This document shows, piece after piece, positions 36,376-45,918 of a stretch of DNA of 64,000 nt. The stretch's first letter is position 1; each line of letters opens with the position of its first letter. The DNA is from Salibacter sp031581065 (GTDB taxonomy: Bacteria; Bacteroidota; Bacteroidia; Flavobacteriales_G; Salibacteraceae), in assembly GCF_031581065.1 (NCBI RefSeq), contig NZ_JAVLBN010000005.1:31254-95253 (forward strand), given 5' to 3'. The notes beneath the pieces were generated by a model. The model had not been told where the DNA came from. It ran no database searches and saw nothing but the letters and a program-made list of their open reading frames with translations. The position numbers and the translations under genes are program-made.

Positions 36376-37071
36376 ATGGAGAAAATCATTGAAGTAAGGG
36401 AAATAGCACGAGAATACAGTATTGGAAACCAACTCGTAAAAGCGCTTCAATCTGTTTCTTTGACTATCGACAAAAATGAGTACGTTGCATTGATGGGGCC
36501 TTCAGGCTCTGGAAAATCAACACTCATGAACATTTTGGGCTGTTTAGACACCCCCACTCGCGGTGAGTATATCTTAAACAGCCAGCAAGTAAGCCAATTG
36601 ACAGATGATGAGCTAGCAGAAATCCGCAACAAGGAAATCGGTTTTGTTTTTCAAACATTCAACCTTCTCCCGCGGTATTCGGCTCTTGACAACGTAGCTC
36701 TGCCTCTCGTTTATGCTGGCATGAAGCGATCTGACCGAAACGAAAGAGCTCAGGAAGTTCTCGAACTAGTTGGTTTAAAGGATCGCATGGATCACAAGCC
36801 AAATGAGCTTTCTGGCGGGCAACGCCAACGTGTTGCAGTAGCTCGTGCACTCGTAAATAAACCATCCATAATTTTGGCAGATGAGCCAACAGGAAACCTC
36901 GATTCCAAAACATCTTATGAAATAATGGCGTTATTCGATGAAATCCATCAAAATGGGAATACCGTAATTCTCGTGACGCACGAAGAGGACATTGCCCAAC
37001 ACGCAAGGCGAATCGTTCGTTTGATGGATGGATTAGTTGAAAGTGACACAGTTCAAAATCAGAAAGAATGA
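36376..37071 (+). CDS. ABC transporter ATP-binding protein, LolD/MacB type
   Basis: 231 residues from ATG 36376 (MEKIIEVREIAREYSIGNQL); the frame is open to 36298, but that part has no coding character and would overlap the promoter. Walker A GPSGSGKSTLMNILG (about 39-53), Q loop FQTFNLLPRYSALDNV, signature LSGGQRQRVAVARAL (about 139-153), Walker B IILADEPTGNLDS and the H-loop VTHE. It belongs to the lipoprotein/macrolide export ATPase group, but no permease gene follows. Overlaps the next gene by 4 bp. Confidence 0.9.
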   Translation: MEKIIEVREIAREYSIGNQLVKALQSVSLTIDKNEYVALMGPSGSGKSTLMNILGCLDTPTRGEYILNSQQVSQLTDDELAEIRNKEIGFVFQTFNLLPRYSALDNVALPLVYAGMKRSDRNERAQEVLELVGLKDRMDHKPNELSGGQRQRVAVARALVNKPSIILADEPTGNLDSKTSYEIMALFDEIHQNGNTVILVTHEEDIAQHARRIVRLMDGLVESDTVQNQKE

Positions 37072-37619
37072 AAATATATACCAGGTCAGGAGATAAAGGA
37101 CAAACCTCACTCATTGGCGGGACACGCGTAACAAAAGACCACGTTCGCATAGAAGCTTACGGCACCGTTGACGAGCTCAACTCATGGGTAGGAATGCTGC
37201 GAGACAGCAAAGTTGATGACCGTACTCATCAAACCTTGCTAGAAATACAGGACCGCCTATTCACAATAGGTTCGTCACTGGCAACAGACCCTGACGAAAG
37301 TCCTGAGACCAAACTCCCCGATTTAAAAGAAGAGGATATCACTTTTCTCGAAAAAGAAATGGACTTCATGGACGAGCAACTACCTCCAATGAAAAACTTC
37401 ATTCTGCCCGGTGGACACACCACTGTATCCACATCGCATATTTGCAGAACTGTTTGCAGGAGAGTTGAAAGAAGAGTTATTTCACTGTCAGAACACGAAT
37501 TTACGCCACCACTCGTTCAACCTTACGTCAATCGACTGAGCGATTACTTTTTTGTACTTTCGAGGTACACCGCAAAGCAATTAAACGCAAAAGAAATAGC
37601 CTGGAAGCCTCGCAAATAG
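37068..37619 (+). CDS. Cob(I)yrinic acid a,c-diamide adenosyltransferase, PduO type
   Basis: ATP:corrinoid adenosyltransferase, 183 residues, making adenosylcobalamin. PduO hallmarks: YTRSGDKGQTSLIGG (4-18), RIEAYGTVDELNSWVG (28-43), and CRRVERRVISL (about 131-141). Start codon overlaps the ABC gene stop (ATGA). Indicates use of B12-dependent enzymes. Confidence 0.94.
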   Translation: MKIYTRSGDKGQTSLIGGTRVTKDHVRIEAYGTVDELNSWVGMLRDSKVDDRTHQTLLEIQDRLFTIGSSLATDPDESPETKLPDLKEEDITFLEKEMDFMDEQLPPMKNFILPGGHTTVSTSHICRTVCRRVERRVISLSEHEFTPPLVQPYVNRLSDYFFVLSRYTAKQLNAKEIAWKPRK

Positions 37620-37647
37620 AAGGCTTTAGACTTTTTTCGCACAACAA

Positions 37648-37677
37648 TTGTGCATGTAACTTAAAAAACTACTTTTG
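37648..37677 (+). promoter_or_regulatory. Promoter of the DUF2795 gene
   Basis: TTG (37648-37650), 19 bp, TACTTTTG (37670-37677), 37 bp upstream of the start. Full Bacteroidota consensus. Confidence 0.6.
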
Positions 37678-37714
37678 CGTTTTGAAAATGCCTAACAATT
37701 AACACAATTGTACT

Positions 37715-37936
37715 ATGTATTGGACGCTAGAACTTGCAAGCTATTTAGAAGATGCTCCATGGCCCGCAACCAAGGATGAGCTAATCGATTACGCACTGCG
37801 TACAGGAGCTCCTCTCGAAGTGGTTGAAAACCTTCAGGAAATTGAAGATGAGGGCGAGCAGTATGAAACTATAGAAGAAATTTGGCCAGATTATCCTACC
37901 AAAGAAGACTTTTTCTTCAATGAAGATGAATATTAA
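37715..37936 (+). CDS. DUF2795 domain protein
   Basis: 73 residues. MYWTLELASYLEDAPWPATKDELIDYALRTGAP fits the DUF2795 helical domain; the C-terminal third is strongly acidic (IEDEGEQYETIEEIWPDYP). Small single-domain protein conserved in Bacteroidota, function unknown. It has its own promoter and terminator, so it is monocistronic. Confidence 0.88.
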   Translation: MYWTLELASYLEDAPWPATKDELIDYALRTGAPLEVVENLQEIEDEGEQYETIEEIWPDYPTKEDFFFNEDEY

Positions 37937-37960
37937 TGGCCATTGCTTAATAATACTCTG

Positions 37961-37988
37961 AGCCGTTTCACGCGAAACGGCTTTTTTT
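37961..37988 (+). terminator. Terminator after the DUF2795 gene
   Basis: AGCCGTTTC (37961-37969), loop ACGC, GAAACGGCT (37974-37982), T run to 37988. Confidence 0.9.
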
Positions 37989-38060
37989 GTTTTGGCCCTT
38001 TTTTATTCAAGCAGGTGGATCTGACTTTTTAAAAATTAAATTTAAACAGATGAATAACCT

Positions 38061-38068
38061 TAACTTTG
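38061..38068 (+). promoter_or_regulatory. Candidate -7 box of secA
   Basis: TAACTTTG, matching TAnnTTTG, 58 bp upstream of the secA ATG; no clear TTG at -33. Confidence 0.4.
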
Positions 38069-38126
38069 TGGGCCATTTTCCAGCAAAACCACTTTACTAT
38101 TCAAATACTGATAATTAAAACACGAT

Positions 38127-41100
38127 ATGTTAGAAACGGTCACTAAGGCTATACAGAAGATCTTTGGAACGAAAAGTGAAAAAGATATCAAAGCCATTAC
38201 CCCCATCGTAAAACAGGTTGAAGAGGCATATTCTAAACTGCATAGCTTGAGCAATGATGAACTTAGAGCCAAGACCACTGAGTTTAAAACCACCATTGAG
38301 GAAGAAATAAGAGACGAAAAAAAACACATTACTGAGCTCAAAGAAAAAGCAGAATCTGATGAAGTAGATATTCTCGATAAAGAAGACATCTACAACGAGA
38401 TCGATAAAATTGAAGAGGATATCACGAAAAAAATTGACAATGTCCTCAACAAAATTTTACCTGAAGCTTTTGCCGTTTTAAGAGAAACAGCAAAACGATT
38501 TAAGGAAAACGAAACAATCGAAGTAACAGCCAGCGAATTCGATCAGGAGCTTGCTCAAAACCGTGACTCAATCCAAATTAGTGGTGATAAGGCTATTTGG
38601 AATAACAGTTGGGATGCGGCAGGCAATAAAATCACCTGGGACATGATCCACTACGAGGTTCAGGTCATTGGCGGTATCGTTATGCACCAGGGTAAAATCG
38701 CTGAGATGCAAACGGGTGAAGGTAAAACGCTTGTGGCTACGCTTCCGGTTTACCTGAACGCATTATCTGGACGCGGTGTACACCTCGTAACAGTAAACGA
38801 TTACCTCGCAAGAAGGGATGCTGAATGGATGGGCCCTCTTTATGAGTTTCACGGATTATCAATCGACTGTGTTGACAGGCATCAACCAAATTCTGAAGAG
38901 CGTAGAAAAGCTTACCAAGCTGATATCACTTATGGAACTAACAACGAATTTGGATTTGACTACCTACGTGACAATATGGCTAACTCGCCTGAGGATCTCG
39001 TTCAGCGCAAACCAAATTACGCCATTGTCGATGAAGTTGACTCGGTTCTGATCGATGAAGCCAGGACACCACTCATCATTTCAGGACCAACTCCAAAAGG
39101 TGATCAACACATGTTTGACGAGCTCAAACCAAAAGTTGAAAAGCTCGTTGGCGAACAGCGCAAACTCGTGAACAACCTGCTCACTGAGGCAAAGAAAAAA
39201 CTGAGCGAAGCTGATAAAACTGAAGACAAAAAAGCGGCTGGTAAAATGCTCCAGGAAGGCAGGCTTTCCCTATTCAGAGCCTATCGCGGTTTACCCAAAA
39301 ACAAGGCACTCATCAAGTTCCTCAGCGAACCGGGAATGCGTCAGCAACTGCAAAAAGTTGAAAACCATTACCTACAGGATCAGGGAAAAGAAATGCCGTT
39401 TGTCGATAACGAGCTTTTCTTCGTAATCGATGAAAAACAAAACTCTGTTGAGCTCACTGAAAAAGGAATCGACCTTGTAACATCAAACACTGACGACAAA
39501 GACTTCTTCATTTTACCCGATATCGCTACTGAGCTTTCTCAAATCGAGAAATCAGAAAAGCCAAATGAAGAAAAGGTTGAGGAAAAAGAAGCGTTAATGA
39601 ACGATTTTTCAGTGAAAACTGAGCGCGTTCACACGGTAGATAAGCTTCTCAAGGCGTATTGCATGTTCGAGAAAGACGTGGAATATGTCGTGATGGATAA
39701 TCAGGTTAAAATCGTTGACGAGCAAACAGGCCGTATCATGGATGGCCGTAGATACTCTGATGGGCTACACCAGGCGATTGAAGCGAAAGAAAACGTAAAA
39801 ATTGAGGACGCTACTCAAACTTACGCAACTGTTACGCTTCAAAATTACTTCCGCATGTACAACAAACTTGCGGGTATGACCGGTACTGCTGAAACAGAAG
39901 CCGGTGAGTTTTGGGAAATTTACAAGCTCGATGTAGTGGTAATTCCAACGAACAAACCGGTTATTCGCGATGACAGGCAGGATCTTGTCTACAAAACAGC
40001 CAGAGAAAAATTCAACGCTGTTATTGAAGAAGTCATTCGCCTGAGAGAAGAAGGAAGACCAATTTTGGTCGGAACCACAAGTGTTGAGGTTTCAGAGCTT
40101 CTCAGCCGGATGTTGAAAATGCGCAAGATTGAGCACCAGGTTCTGAACGCGAAAAAACACCAGTCTGAGGCCGAAGTTGTTAAAAATGCAGGTGAACCAA
40201 AAACAGTAACCATTGCCACAAATATGGCAGGTCGTGGTACTGATATTAAGCTTACTGAAGAAACTCGCCAGGCCGGTGGTTTAGCAATTGTTGGTACTGA
40301 GCGTCACGAATCAAGGCGTGTTGACCGCCAGTTACGTGGTAGGGCCGGTAGGCAGGGTGACCCGGGCTCATCTCAGTTTTTTGTTTCGCTCGAAGATAAT
40401 TTGATGCGTTTATTTGGATCTGACCGTATAGCGAAACTGATGGACAGGCTTGGACACCAGGACGGAGAAGTGATTCAGCACCGTATGATTTCAAACTCCA
40501 TTGAGCGTGCTCAAAAGAAAGTTGAAGAAAACAACTTTGGTATTCGTAAAAAGCTTCTCGAATACGATGATGTGATGAACCAGCAGCGTGAAGTGATCTA
40601 TGATCGCAGGAAACACGCACTTTACGGTGAACGACTCAAGCTCGATATAGCCAATTCAATGGTTGAGCTGGTTGAAGCTATCGTTTACGATTATCACGCG
40701 ACAAAAGACTTTGATGGATTCAATCTTGAATTGATCAGTTCTCTACATATTGAAAGTCCGATCAGTGAAGACGAGTTCATCAAAAAGCAGCCGAAGGACA
40801 TCGTTGAGCACATCGTTGAAAAAGCGGTAGCCAACTATCAAAAACGAACTGAGGAAATGAGCAAGATCGTTTATCCTGTGGTTAAACGTGTTCATGAAGA
40901 TCCTAAAGCGAACTACAAGACGATTGCCGTTCCATTTACTGATGGAAGAAAATCACTTCAGGTAGTTGCTGATTTGGAAAAGAGCTATAACACTGAAGGT
41001 ACTGAATTAGTAAATGCTCTCGAAAAATCTGTTACACTCGCAATGATCGACCTCAACTGGAAAGATCACTTGCGCGAGATGGACGAGTTGCGTCAATCGG

Positions 41101-41522
41101 TTCAAAATGCCGTTTACGAACAAAAAGATCCACTTTTGATTTACAAGTTTGAGTCTTTTGAATTGTTCAAACAAATCATGCAAAAAGTGGGTCGCGAAGT
41201 GATCTCATTCCTGATGAAAGCTACTTTGCCACAGGCTGAGGATGCTCCTGTACAGGAAGGAAACCGCGTTCAGGAAAAGCAAAAACAACCTGAGCTGCAA
41301 ACACAAAAAGAGGAACTTCCTTCTCAGTCATCAGGACCGCAATATCACGATCCTTCTCAAAACAAAGAGCAACCAAAACCTCAACCGGCTAAATCTGAAA
41401 AGACTTACGGCAGAAATGATAAAGTAACGGTCCTTAATCTCACTACAGGTGAAGAGAAAGAAGTGAAATACAAACAAGCTGAACCGCTCTTAAAAGGCGG
41501 ACAGTGGAGAATTAAGGAATAG
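38127..41522 (+). CDS. secA: Preprotein translocase ATPase SecA
   Basis: 1131 residues, longer than the roughly 900 of E. coli because of insertions common in Bacteroidota (for example the Lys/Glu-rich segment about 380-500). Walker A MQTGEGKTLVATLP (about 191-204), YAIVDEVDSVLIDEARTP (about 297-314), NMAGRGTDIKL, GRAGRQGDPGSSQFFVSLED (about 737-756). The C-terminal tail is Gln/Pro-rich and has no Cys-rich zinc/SecB-binding motif. A repeat copy (40416-40425) encodes the GSDR of the conserved LFGSDRIAKLM. Confidence 0.97.
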   Translation: MLETVTKAIQKIFGTKSEKDIKAITPIVKQVEEAYSKLHSLSNDELRAKTTEFKTTIEEEIRDEKKHITELKEKAESDEVDILDKEDIYNEIDKIEEDITKKIDNVLNKILPEAFAVLRETAKRFKENETIEVTASEFDQELAQNRDSIQISGDKAIWNNSWDAAGNKITWDMIHYEVQVIGGIVMHQGKIAEMQTGEGKTLVATLPVYLNALSGRGVHLVTVNDYLARRDAEWMGPLYEFHGLSIDCVDRHQPNSEERRKAYQADITYGTNNEFGFDYLRDNMANSPEDLVQRKPNYAIVDEVDSVLIDEARTPLIISGPTPKGDQHMFDELKPKVEKLVGEQRKLVNNLLTEAKKKLSEADKTEDKKAAGKMLQEGRLSLFRAYRGLPKNKALIKFLSEPGMRQQLQKVENHYLQDQGKEMPFVDNELFFVIDEKQNSVELTEKGIDLVTSNTDDKDFFILPDIATELSQIEKSEKPNEEKVEEKEALMNDFSVKTERVHTVDKLLKAYCMFEKDVEYVVMDNQVKIVDEQTGRIMDGRRYSDGLHQAIEAKENVKIEDATQTYATVTLQNYFRMYNKLAGMTGTAETEAGEFWEIYKLDVVVIPTNKPVIRDDRQDLVYKTAREKFNAVIEEVIRLREEGRPILVGTTSVEVSELLSRMLKMRKIEHQVLNAKKHQSEAEVVKNAGEPKTVTIATNMAGRGTDIKLTEETRQAGGLAIVGTERHESRRVDRQLRGRAGRQGDPGSSQFFVSLEDNLMRLFGSDRIAKLMDRLGHQDGEVIQHRMISNSIERAQKKVEENNFGIRKKLLEYDDVMNQQREVIYDRRKHALYGERLKLDIANSMVELVEAIVYDYHATKDFDGFNLELISSLHIESPISEDEFIKKQPKDIVEHIVEKAVANYQKRTEEMSKIVYPVVKRVHEDPKANYKTIAVPFTDGRKSLQVVADLEKSYNTEGTELVNALEKSVTLAMIDLNWKDHLREMDELRQSVQNAVYEQKDPLLIYKFESFELFKQIMQKVGREVISFLMKATLPQAEDAPVQEGNRVQEKQKQPELQTQKEELPSQSSGPQYHDPSQNKEQPKPQPAKSEKTYGRNDKVTVLNLTTGEEKEVKYKQAEPLLKGGQWRIKE

Positions 41523-41591
41523 TGACCTAAAGAAATTAGGTCATATCAAAAGTTGCAATAAACCAGGGGCGCTCAGTGAGCGCCTTTTTTT
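41523..41591 (+). terminator. secA terminators, the second inside the convergent coding region
   Basis: A weak hairpin GACCTAA/TTAGGTC (41523-41541) follows the stop. A strong one, GGCGCT (41568-41573), loop CAGTG, AGCGCC (41579-41584) and seven T, lies within the last codons of the minus-strand gene 41536-42651. Confidence 0.75.
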
Positions 41592-42651
41592 GTTCCTCAT
41601 CTAGTGTGATACTGTGAGTAACAATATTATTTGGACTTGCTTTATATACTTTACTCACCCAACCTAACTTTCCTGAGTTAACCAGCATTTTAAGAGTTGG
41701 ATCTTCACTGTCAAACCAAAGTAGAGAAAACTTCAGTTTGAATTTAGCCAGCAAACTCTCCATTAACCTGATCAGAAACTTTTCATTCCCGGGAGTTGTA
41801 TAAACATGGTCAAAGCTGAGAAAACGAAGGTTTTCAATATCGAGAACAGCTTTATCGAGACCGGTAATTTTGAGTCCGCGAGTAATTGCCTGGAACATTG
41901 GTGAACCAACATTTTCAACATGAAACATGCAGTCATTAACCTGGCAACCGGCAATTATTTTTCCATCATCATCGCGCACCACAAAGTAGTTATCATGATG
42001 AAAAAGGTATTCAAAGTGAACACCGTTATGACCCGAGTAAAATTGACTGAGCAATTCTTTTACTTCACTGCGATCTTTTTCATCTATAACCTCTTCAAAA
42101 TCAACCGTCTTTTTGGGCTTTAATCGCGAAAAAGGAATTGTTTCAAACCTGCGTGAAGTTTGGAAGTCAAACCCCATTGCATGATGCAATGAACGCATGT
42201 TATCAGGTTCAATATATGCATAGTGATAAGCCGGTGCTTCAGTAGTTTCGTTGTAGTTAATACCATGTTCAGACGGGTGTCTTGTCATGATATTGGCAAT
42301 AATCCTGCGAAAAACATTATCGCTCGAACGTTTCTTCTTTTCCTGTGAAGACGTTTTAAAGATTTTATCAAAAGCGAAATACCGGATATAATAAGCATTG
42401 GCCATGCCAAAGCTCATTTTTGTATCGTAATGAGCGAGCGATAGATTTCCCAACATTTTCTCACCCCGGTACAGGCTCAGGTGATAAGGATGATGCATAA
42501 ATTTGAGACGATCCTCTACTCTACCGTGGCGATAGATAAGGCCTTTTGTTCCAAGAACAGTACTGTCGATTAAACGCTGTAAATCGATAGGGACTTCTTC
42601 AGTTGTTAGCTTCAACTGAAACGAACCTTTTTCAAAAAGTGCTTTTTGCAT
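41536..42651 (-). CDS. Putative GNAT-type acetyltransferase
   Basis: 371 residues, soluble. The layout suggests two GNAT-like halves: an N-terminal half with YHLSLYRGEKMLGNLSLAHY, YIEPDNMRSLHHAMGFDFQTSRRFE (about 175-199, like the GNAT acetyl-CoA helix followed by a GF strand) and a second half with HDNYFVVRDDDGKIIAGCQVND. Assignment rests on pattern only. Its 3' coding end doubles as the secA terminator region. Confidence 0.5.
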   Translation of the reverse strand: MQKALFEKGSFQLKLTTEEVPIDLQRLIDSTVLGTKGLIYRHGRVEDRLKFMHHPYHLSLYRGEKMLGNLSLAHYDTKMSFGMANAYYIRYFAFDKIFKTSSQEKKKRSSDNVFRRIIANIMTRHPSEHGINYNETTEAPAYHYAYIEPDNMRSLHHAMGFDFQTSRRFETIPFSRLKPKKTVDFEEVIDEKDRSEVKELLSQFYSGHNGVHFEYLFHHDNYFVVRDDDGKIIAGCQVNDCMFHVENVGSPMFQAITRGLKITGLDKAVLDIENLRFLSFDHVYTTPGNEKFLIRLMESLLAKFKLKFSLLWFDSEDPTLKMLVNSGKLGWVSKVYKASPNNIVTHSITLDEEQKKALTERPWFIATFDMT

Positions 42652-42849
42652 ATCCTTCTGTTAGGGCTGGCACATGGGTGTGCTCCTTACTAAATTGAAA
42701 GCAAAATAAATCGTATGCTCGAAACTGCCAAATGAAGATCGTCAACAAAGTGAGTTTGAGACCAGGTTATGACACATCAATCATGATGTGAAACGAACAA
42801 TGAAAGGAGTCACAGGAGTTTAGCACAATAGGGGATCTGACCAAAAAAA
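42652..42849. other. Intergenic region 42652-42849 with hairpin and repeat copy
   Basis: 198 bp without an ORF. It contains a short hairpin CACATCA/TGATGTG (42773-42790) and a repeat copy GGATCTGACC (42833-42842) followed by seven A, so on the purS strand the stop codon is followed by a U run and then the repeat. No promoter or RNA gene recognised. Confidence 0.4.
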
Positions 42850-43110
42850 TTACGCCTCTTGAAGTTCAACAACTTCAAACTCGTAATATTCCATGATTTT
42901 GTTCGCTAGTAGCTTATCGCAAGCTTCAGTAGTTTTTTCTTCAGCCTCAGCCTTAGAATCAGCTTCTACTTCAAGCGTAATATGCTTTCCAACGCGAACA
43001 TTATCCATCATACTCAAACCCAGGTTTTTTAGACCACTCAAAACAGCCTTTCCCTGCGGATCTAAAATTACTTTATGTGGCATTACATCAATTGAAGCCT
43101 GAAATTTCAT
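42850..43110 (-). CDS. purS: Phosphoribosylformylglycinamidine synthase subunit PurS
   Basis: 86 residues. MKFQASIDVMPHKVILDPQGKAVLSGL and RVGKHITLEVEAD are typical of PurS, the small subunit that docks PurQ and PurL in the fourth step of purine synthesis. purQ and purL are not adjacent. Confidence 0.92.
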   Translation of the reverse strand: MKFQASIDVMPHKVILDPQGKAVLSGLKNLGLSMMDNVRVGKHITLEVEADSKAEAEEKTTEACDKLLANKIMEYYEFEVVELQEA

Positions 43111-43162
43111 GTCCTTAAATTTTAATTTTTAACTGATTCCAAATCGCTTATCAAAAGGTAAC

Positions 43163-44035
43163 TTATTGTCTTGCTTTGTTTACGAGATGAATAATCAGCG
43201 AGTAAATAATGTACAAAAGTATAATAATGGGAATGATGGTGTAATCAAAATATGGATAATATGGAACCCGAAACCAACTTTGGTATGGCAACCAGGTCAT
43301 GATCAGAGCCAGAAACACCAACCCGATAAAAATGATACGTGCTTTATTAGGTCCTTCCCACTTGAGGTTTTTGAATTTGAAATTGAGAAGCGGGAAAGGA
43401 GCAACGAGTAATATGCTGCTCACGATTGCCAGCACAATATGAAACCAGGGATTCCACAAAAGCAGAATCAGGTGGAAGTCATACGGTTGCCACCAGTAAT
43501 GAAGCTGAACCAAAGCGCTCATTGCTTCATCTGTATCGAGCGGATTATAAAAGTTGAGCCCATATTGAGTGGCCATGATAATGGAAAAGGAGCTGATAAG
43601 AATTGCATTAGCAGGAGTTGGAACTCCTATAAATACATCAGACTGTCGCTCATCGATATTGAAGATCGCTAACCTCAGAACCGAAAAAACGGCTACCAAC
43701 AAGCCGAGTCCTTCCAGGATTTGATGATCGAGCGGGCGCTCGAAAAATGGAGTAAAATAATCGCCAAAACCAATACTGATCCACTGATAGAGTAAAATAC
43801 CCGGCAACACACCAAATGTGACAGCATCAGCGAGGGAATCGAGTTGTTTCCCTAACTCGCCACTCACTTTTAGAAGACGAGCAACCATACCATCAAAAAA
43901 GTCAAAAATCGCTGCTAAAAGGATAAACGCTGTACTCCACAACATTTCAGCTTCAAATGCAGCGATGATCCCGAGGCAACCGCAAACGAGATTACTCAGT
44001 GTAAGCGAATTTGGTATAGCAGCTCTCCAATTCAT
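43163..44035 (-). CDS. pssA: CDP-diacylglycerol-serine O-phosphatidyltransferase
   Basis: Makes phosphatidylserine, precursor of phosphatidylethanolamine. 290 residues, about eight membrane helices. The CDP-alcohol phosphotransferase motif DG-x2-AR-x8-G-x3-D-x3-D is exact from DGMVAR (about 48) to the final Asp of LDSLAD. N-terminal NSLTLSNLVCGCLGI is typical of the bacterial type II enzyme. Ends in a basic tail. Confidence 0.93.
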   Translation of the reverse strand: MNWRAAIPNSLTLSNLVCGCLGIIAAFEAEMLWSTAFILLAAIFDFFDGMVARLLKVSGELGKQLDSLADAVTFGVLPGILLYQWISIGFGDYFTPFFERPLDHQILEGLGLLVAVFSVLRLAIFNIDERQSDVFIGVPTPANAILISSFSIIMATQYGLNFYNPLDTDEAMSALVQLHYWWQPYDFHLILLLWNPWFHIVLAIVSSILLVAPFPLLNFKFKNLKWEGPNKARIIFIGLVFLALIMTWLPYQSWFRVPYYPYFDYTIIPIIILLYIIYSLIIHLVNKARQ

Positions 44036-44071
44036 AGCTGCAAATATAGCCGAATCATTCTGCCTGCCAGC

Positions 44072-44980
44072 TTATTTAGATTTTCTGAAAGATTTTGGTT
44101 TTACGATTGTAAAAACTCTGGAAATATTGAACCCAAAATGAATATCACCATCGAGTGGGTTTCCTGTTGTTTGTGTAATGAATCCGTTTTCAACCATTGG
44201 AGTAGAATTTGTCACGTGAAGTTGGAAAACATGTCCGCCAGTTTCAATATCGACACCAATTGCGATTGAGTTTTCGTAAAAGTCCTGGATCTGATCAGGT
44301 AAAACGTAGTAATACTCACCGGTAATCGCCACACGATTCGTTATTTTTACACGACCCCCGCCACCAAGGGCAAGCACATCGTTACTCAGGTCTTCATTTT
44401 CGACTAAGTTACGGTGGACGAAAGTTGGCATTAATTGCAGAGTAAGCGATTTTGAAAATTTACGCCCAATGATCAGTTGATGGGTGTAAGCCAATCGGGA
44501 CGAAAAAAGGTTGTCGCGATCAGGATTTTCCCATTTGAGGGTATTGACTTCAGTTGTGGCTAAATACTGGAGTGAAATGGGCATTTCTTTCGCTCCTGTT
44601 GACTGGCGGAGTATTTTGGCTCTGACAAAGCCATCATACGTTTTATCAAACGAGCTTCTTCCAACACCAACCATCAACCAGTCTGTAATACCGTAATCAA
44701 ACCCTAAACGAATCGTAGCCTGATCTAATCCAAACATCTCGTAAATCCCGGTGTTTACAAATCCAAAACGGTGTGCTATTCGAAAGTCGAGAACTCCTTT
44801 TGGGGTTGACTTGAGAGAATGCGAATTGACAATTCGGGTAGATTTATAAGTTGATCCCACATAAACAGTTTCTTCTTCCTGATCGAGCATGGAAAGCATG
44901 CTCGTGTCATTTTGAGAAAAGAGAAGATTTCCAGAAAAGATGAGTAGCGTTGCAAGGCAGAGGTTTAGCTTTTTTTTCAT
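44072..44980 (-). CDS. DUF5777-family outer-membrane beta-barrel
   Basis: 302 residues; signal peptide about 1-22 (ending LFSQ), then DUF5777-like sequence: YVGSTYKSTRIVNSHSLKS, GVLDFRIAHRFGFVNTGIYEMFGLDQA and LALGGGGRVKITNRVAITGEYYYVL. Barrel strands throughout. Overlaps the YceI gene by 4 bp, last gene of a four-gene cluster that starts with a CX4CH lipoprotein. Confidence 0.82.
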   Translation of the reverse strand: MKKKLNLCLATLLIFSGNLLFSQNDTSMLSMLDQEEETVYVGSTYKSTRIVNSHSLKSTPKGVLDFRIAHRFGFVNTGIYEMFGLDQATIRLGFDYGITDWLMVGVGRSSFDKTYDGFVRAKILRQSTGAKEMPISLQYLATTEVNTLKWENPDRDNLFSSRLAYTHQLIIGRKFSKSLTLQLMPTFVHRNLVENEDLSNDVLALGGGGRVKITNRVAITGEYYYVLPDQIQDFYENSIAIGVDIETGGHVFQLHVTNSTPMVENGFITQTTGNPLDGDIHFGFNISRVFTIVKPKSFRKSK

Positions 44981-45522
44981 CGCTTGAACTCTTTGTAATT
45001 CATGGATACTTTAATCTTGATCACTTTGGCGATTTTATCGCGAACCACATCCGGGATTTCTATATCAAAATCTGACGGACTCACGGTAAACTGCGCTTCG
45101 CCTTTTATTCCATCGTCAATAATGAAGTAACCACTGGTTTTAATTTCTTTGGTGACTCCATGAATCGTGAGTTTTCCTTCAACATTTACGGGATATTCGC
45201 CTTTTGTAGAAAAATCTATGTTTTCAATGTTGGTGAACTTTCCTTTAAATGTTCCTTTGGGGTACTCGTCACTCTCAACATAGTTTTCGTTGAAGTGCTC
45301 CTGCATGAGGGCCTTTTCAAATTGAAAGGATTTCATGGGGACAGAAAACTCACCAGCTCCCGTTTCAACATCAAAAATACTCGATGCTGAATTTGAGTGA
45401 GCTTCTATATCTTCAACCGGTGTTGAGCTGTAAAAACTTATTTCACCACTTCTCGTGAAATACTTTTGACTGTAAGCCACTGTTGACAATACAGTAAATG
45501 CAATTACTAATAACTGTTTCAT
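44977..45522 (-). CDS. YceI-family protein
   Basis: 181 residues with signal peptide (about 1-18, ending AYSQ). YceI lipocalin-like barrel that binds isoprenoid quinones or similar amphiphiles: ISFYSSTPVEDIEAHS, VPMKSFQFEKALMQEHFNENY, GKLTIHGVTKEIKTSGYF and FTVSPSDFDIEIPDVVR. Likely periplasmic. 3 bp from the OB-fold gene and overlapping the DUF5777 gene. Confidence 0.92.
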   Translation of the reverse strand: MKQLLVIAFTVLSTVAYSQKYFTRSGEISFYSSTPVEDIEAHSNSASSIFDVETGAGEFSVPMKSFQFEKALMQEHFNENYVESDEYPKGTFKGKFTNIENIDFSTKGEYPVNVEGKLTIHGVTKEIKTSGYFIIDDGIKGEAQFTVSPSDFDIEIPDVVRDKIAKVIKIKVSMNYKEFKR

Positions 45523-45525
45523 AGT

Positions 45526-45912
45526 TTATTTGATTAATACACCTCTATCTATTCTTACCTCCTGAAAGAGATCGTCATACCCGGTGCAAATTCCTTTTAT
45601 CTTAACTCTATCTCCTTTATTTATTTTCAGCTGATCACTTTCCATGCTACATGCTGCTCCGGGCAACAAAACTGTTGTCGTGCTATCGCCCTCTATTGAT
45701 TGAACCTCACCGGTGACCACAACAGCTTGATCGAGGAACATCTTTTTGGCGCTATCCGGGCTCTGACCGTAAAACGCCTGAAGAGAATCTGAAGTCAAAA
45801 CGAGTTTAGTATCCTCGTTTTCAACATCACGGTGCGGTTTGTTCCACTGGTATATACCATAAGCTGCAACAACTAACACGGCAATAACCAAAGCGATTAA
45901 AAACTTTTTCAT
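45526..45912 (-). CDS. OB-fold (tRNA_anti-like) membrane-anchored protein
   Basis: 128 residues with an N-terminal membrane anchor (MKKFLIALVIAVLVVAAYGIY) and an OB-like domain: FLDQAVVVTGEVQSIEGDSTTTVLL (about 60-84) and INKGDRVKIKGICTGYDD. Matches the tRNA_anti-like family found beside YceI in Bacteroidota. Two Cys residues only (about 87 and 109). Function unknown. Repeat copy at 45759. Confidence 0.78.
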   Translation of the reverse strand: MKKFLIALVIAVLVVAAYGIYQWNKPHRDVENEDTKLVLTSDSLQAFYGQSPDSAKKMFLDQAVVVTGEVQSIEGDSTTTVLLPGAACSMESDQLKINKGDRVKIKGICTGYDDLFQEVRIDRGVLIK

Positions 45913-45918
45913 AGCTCT

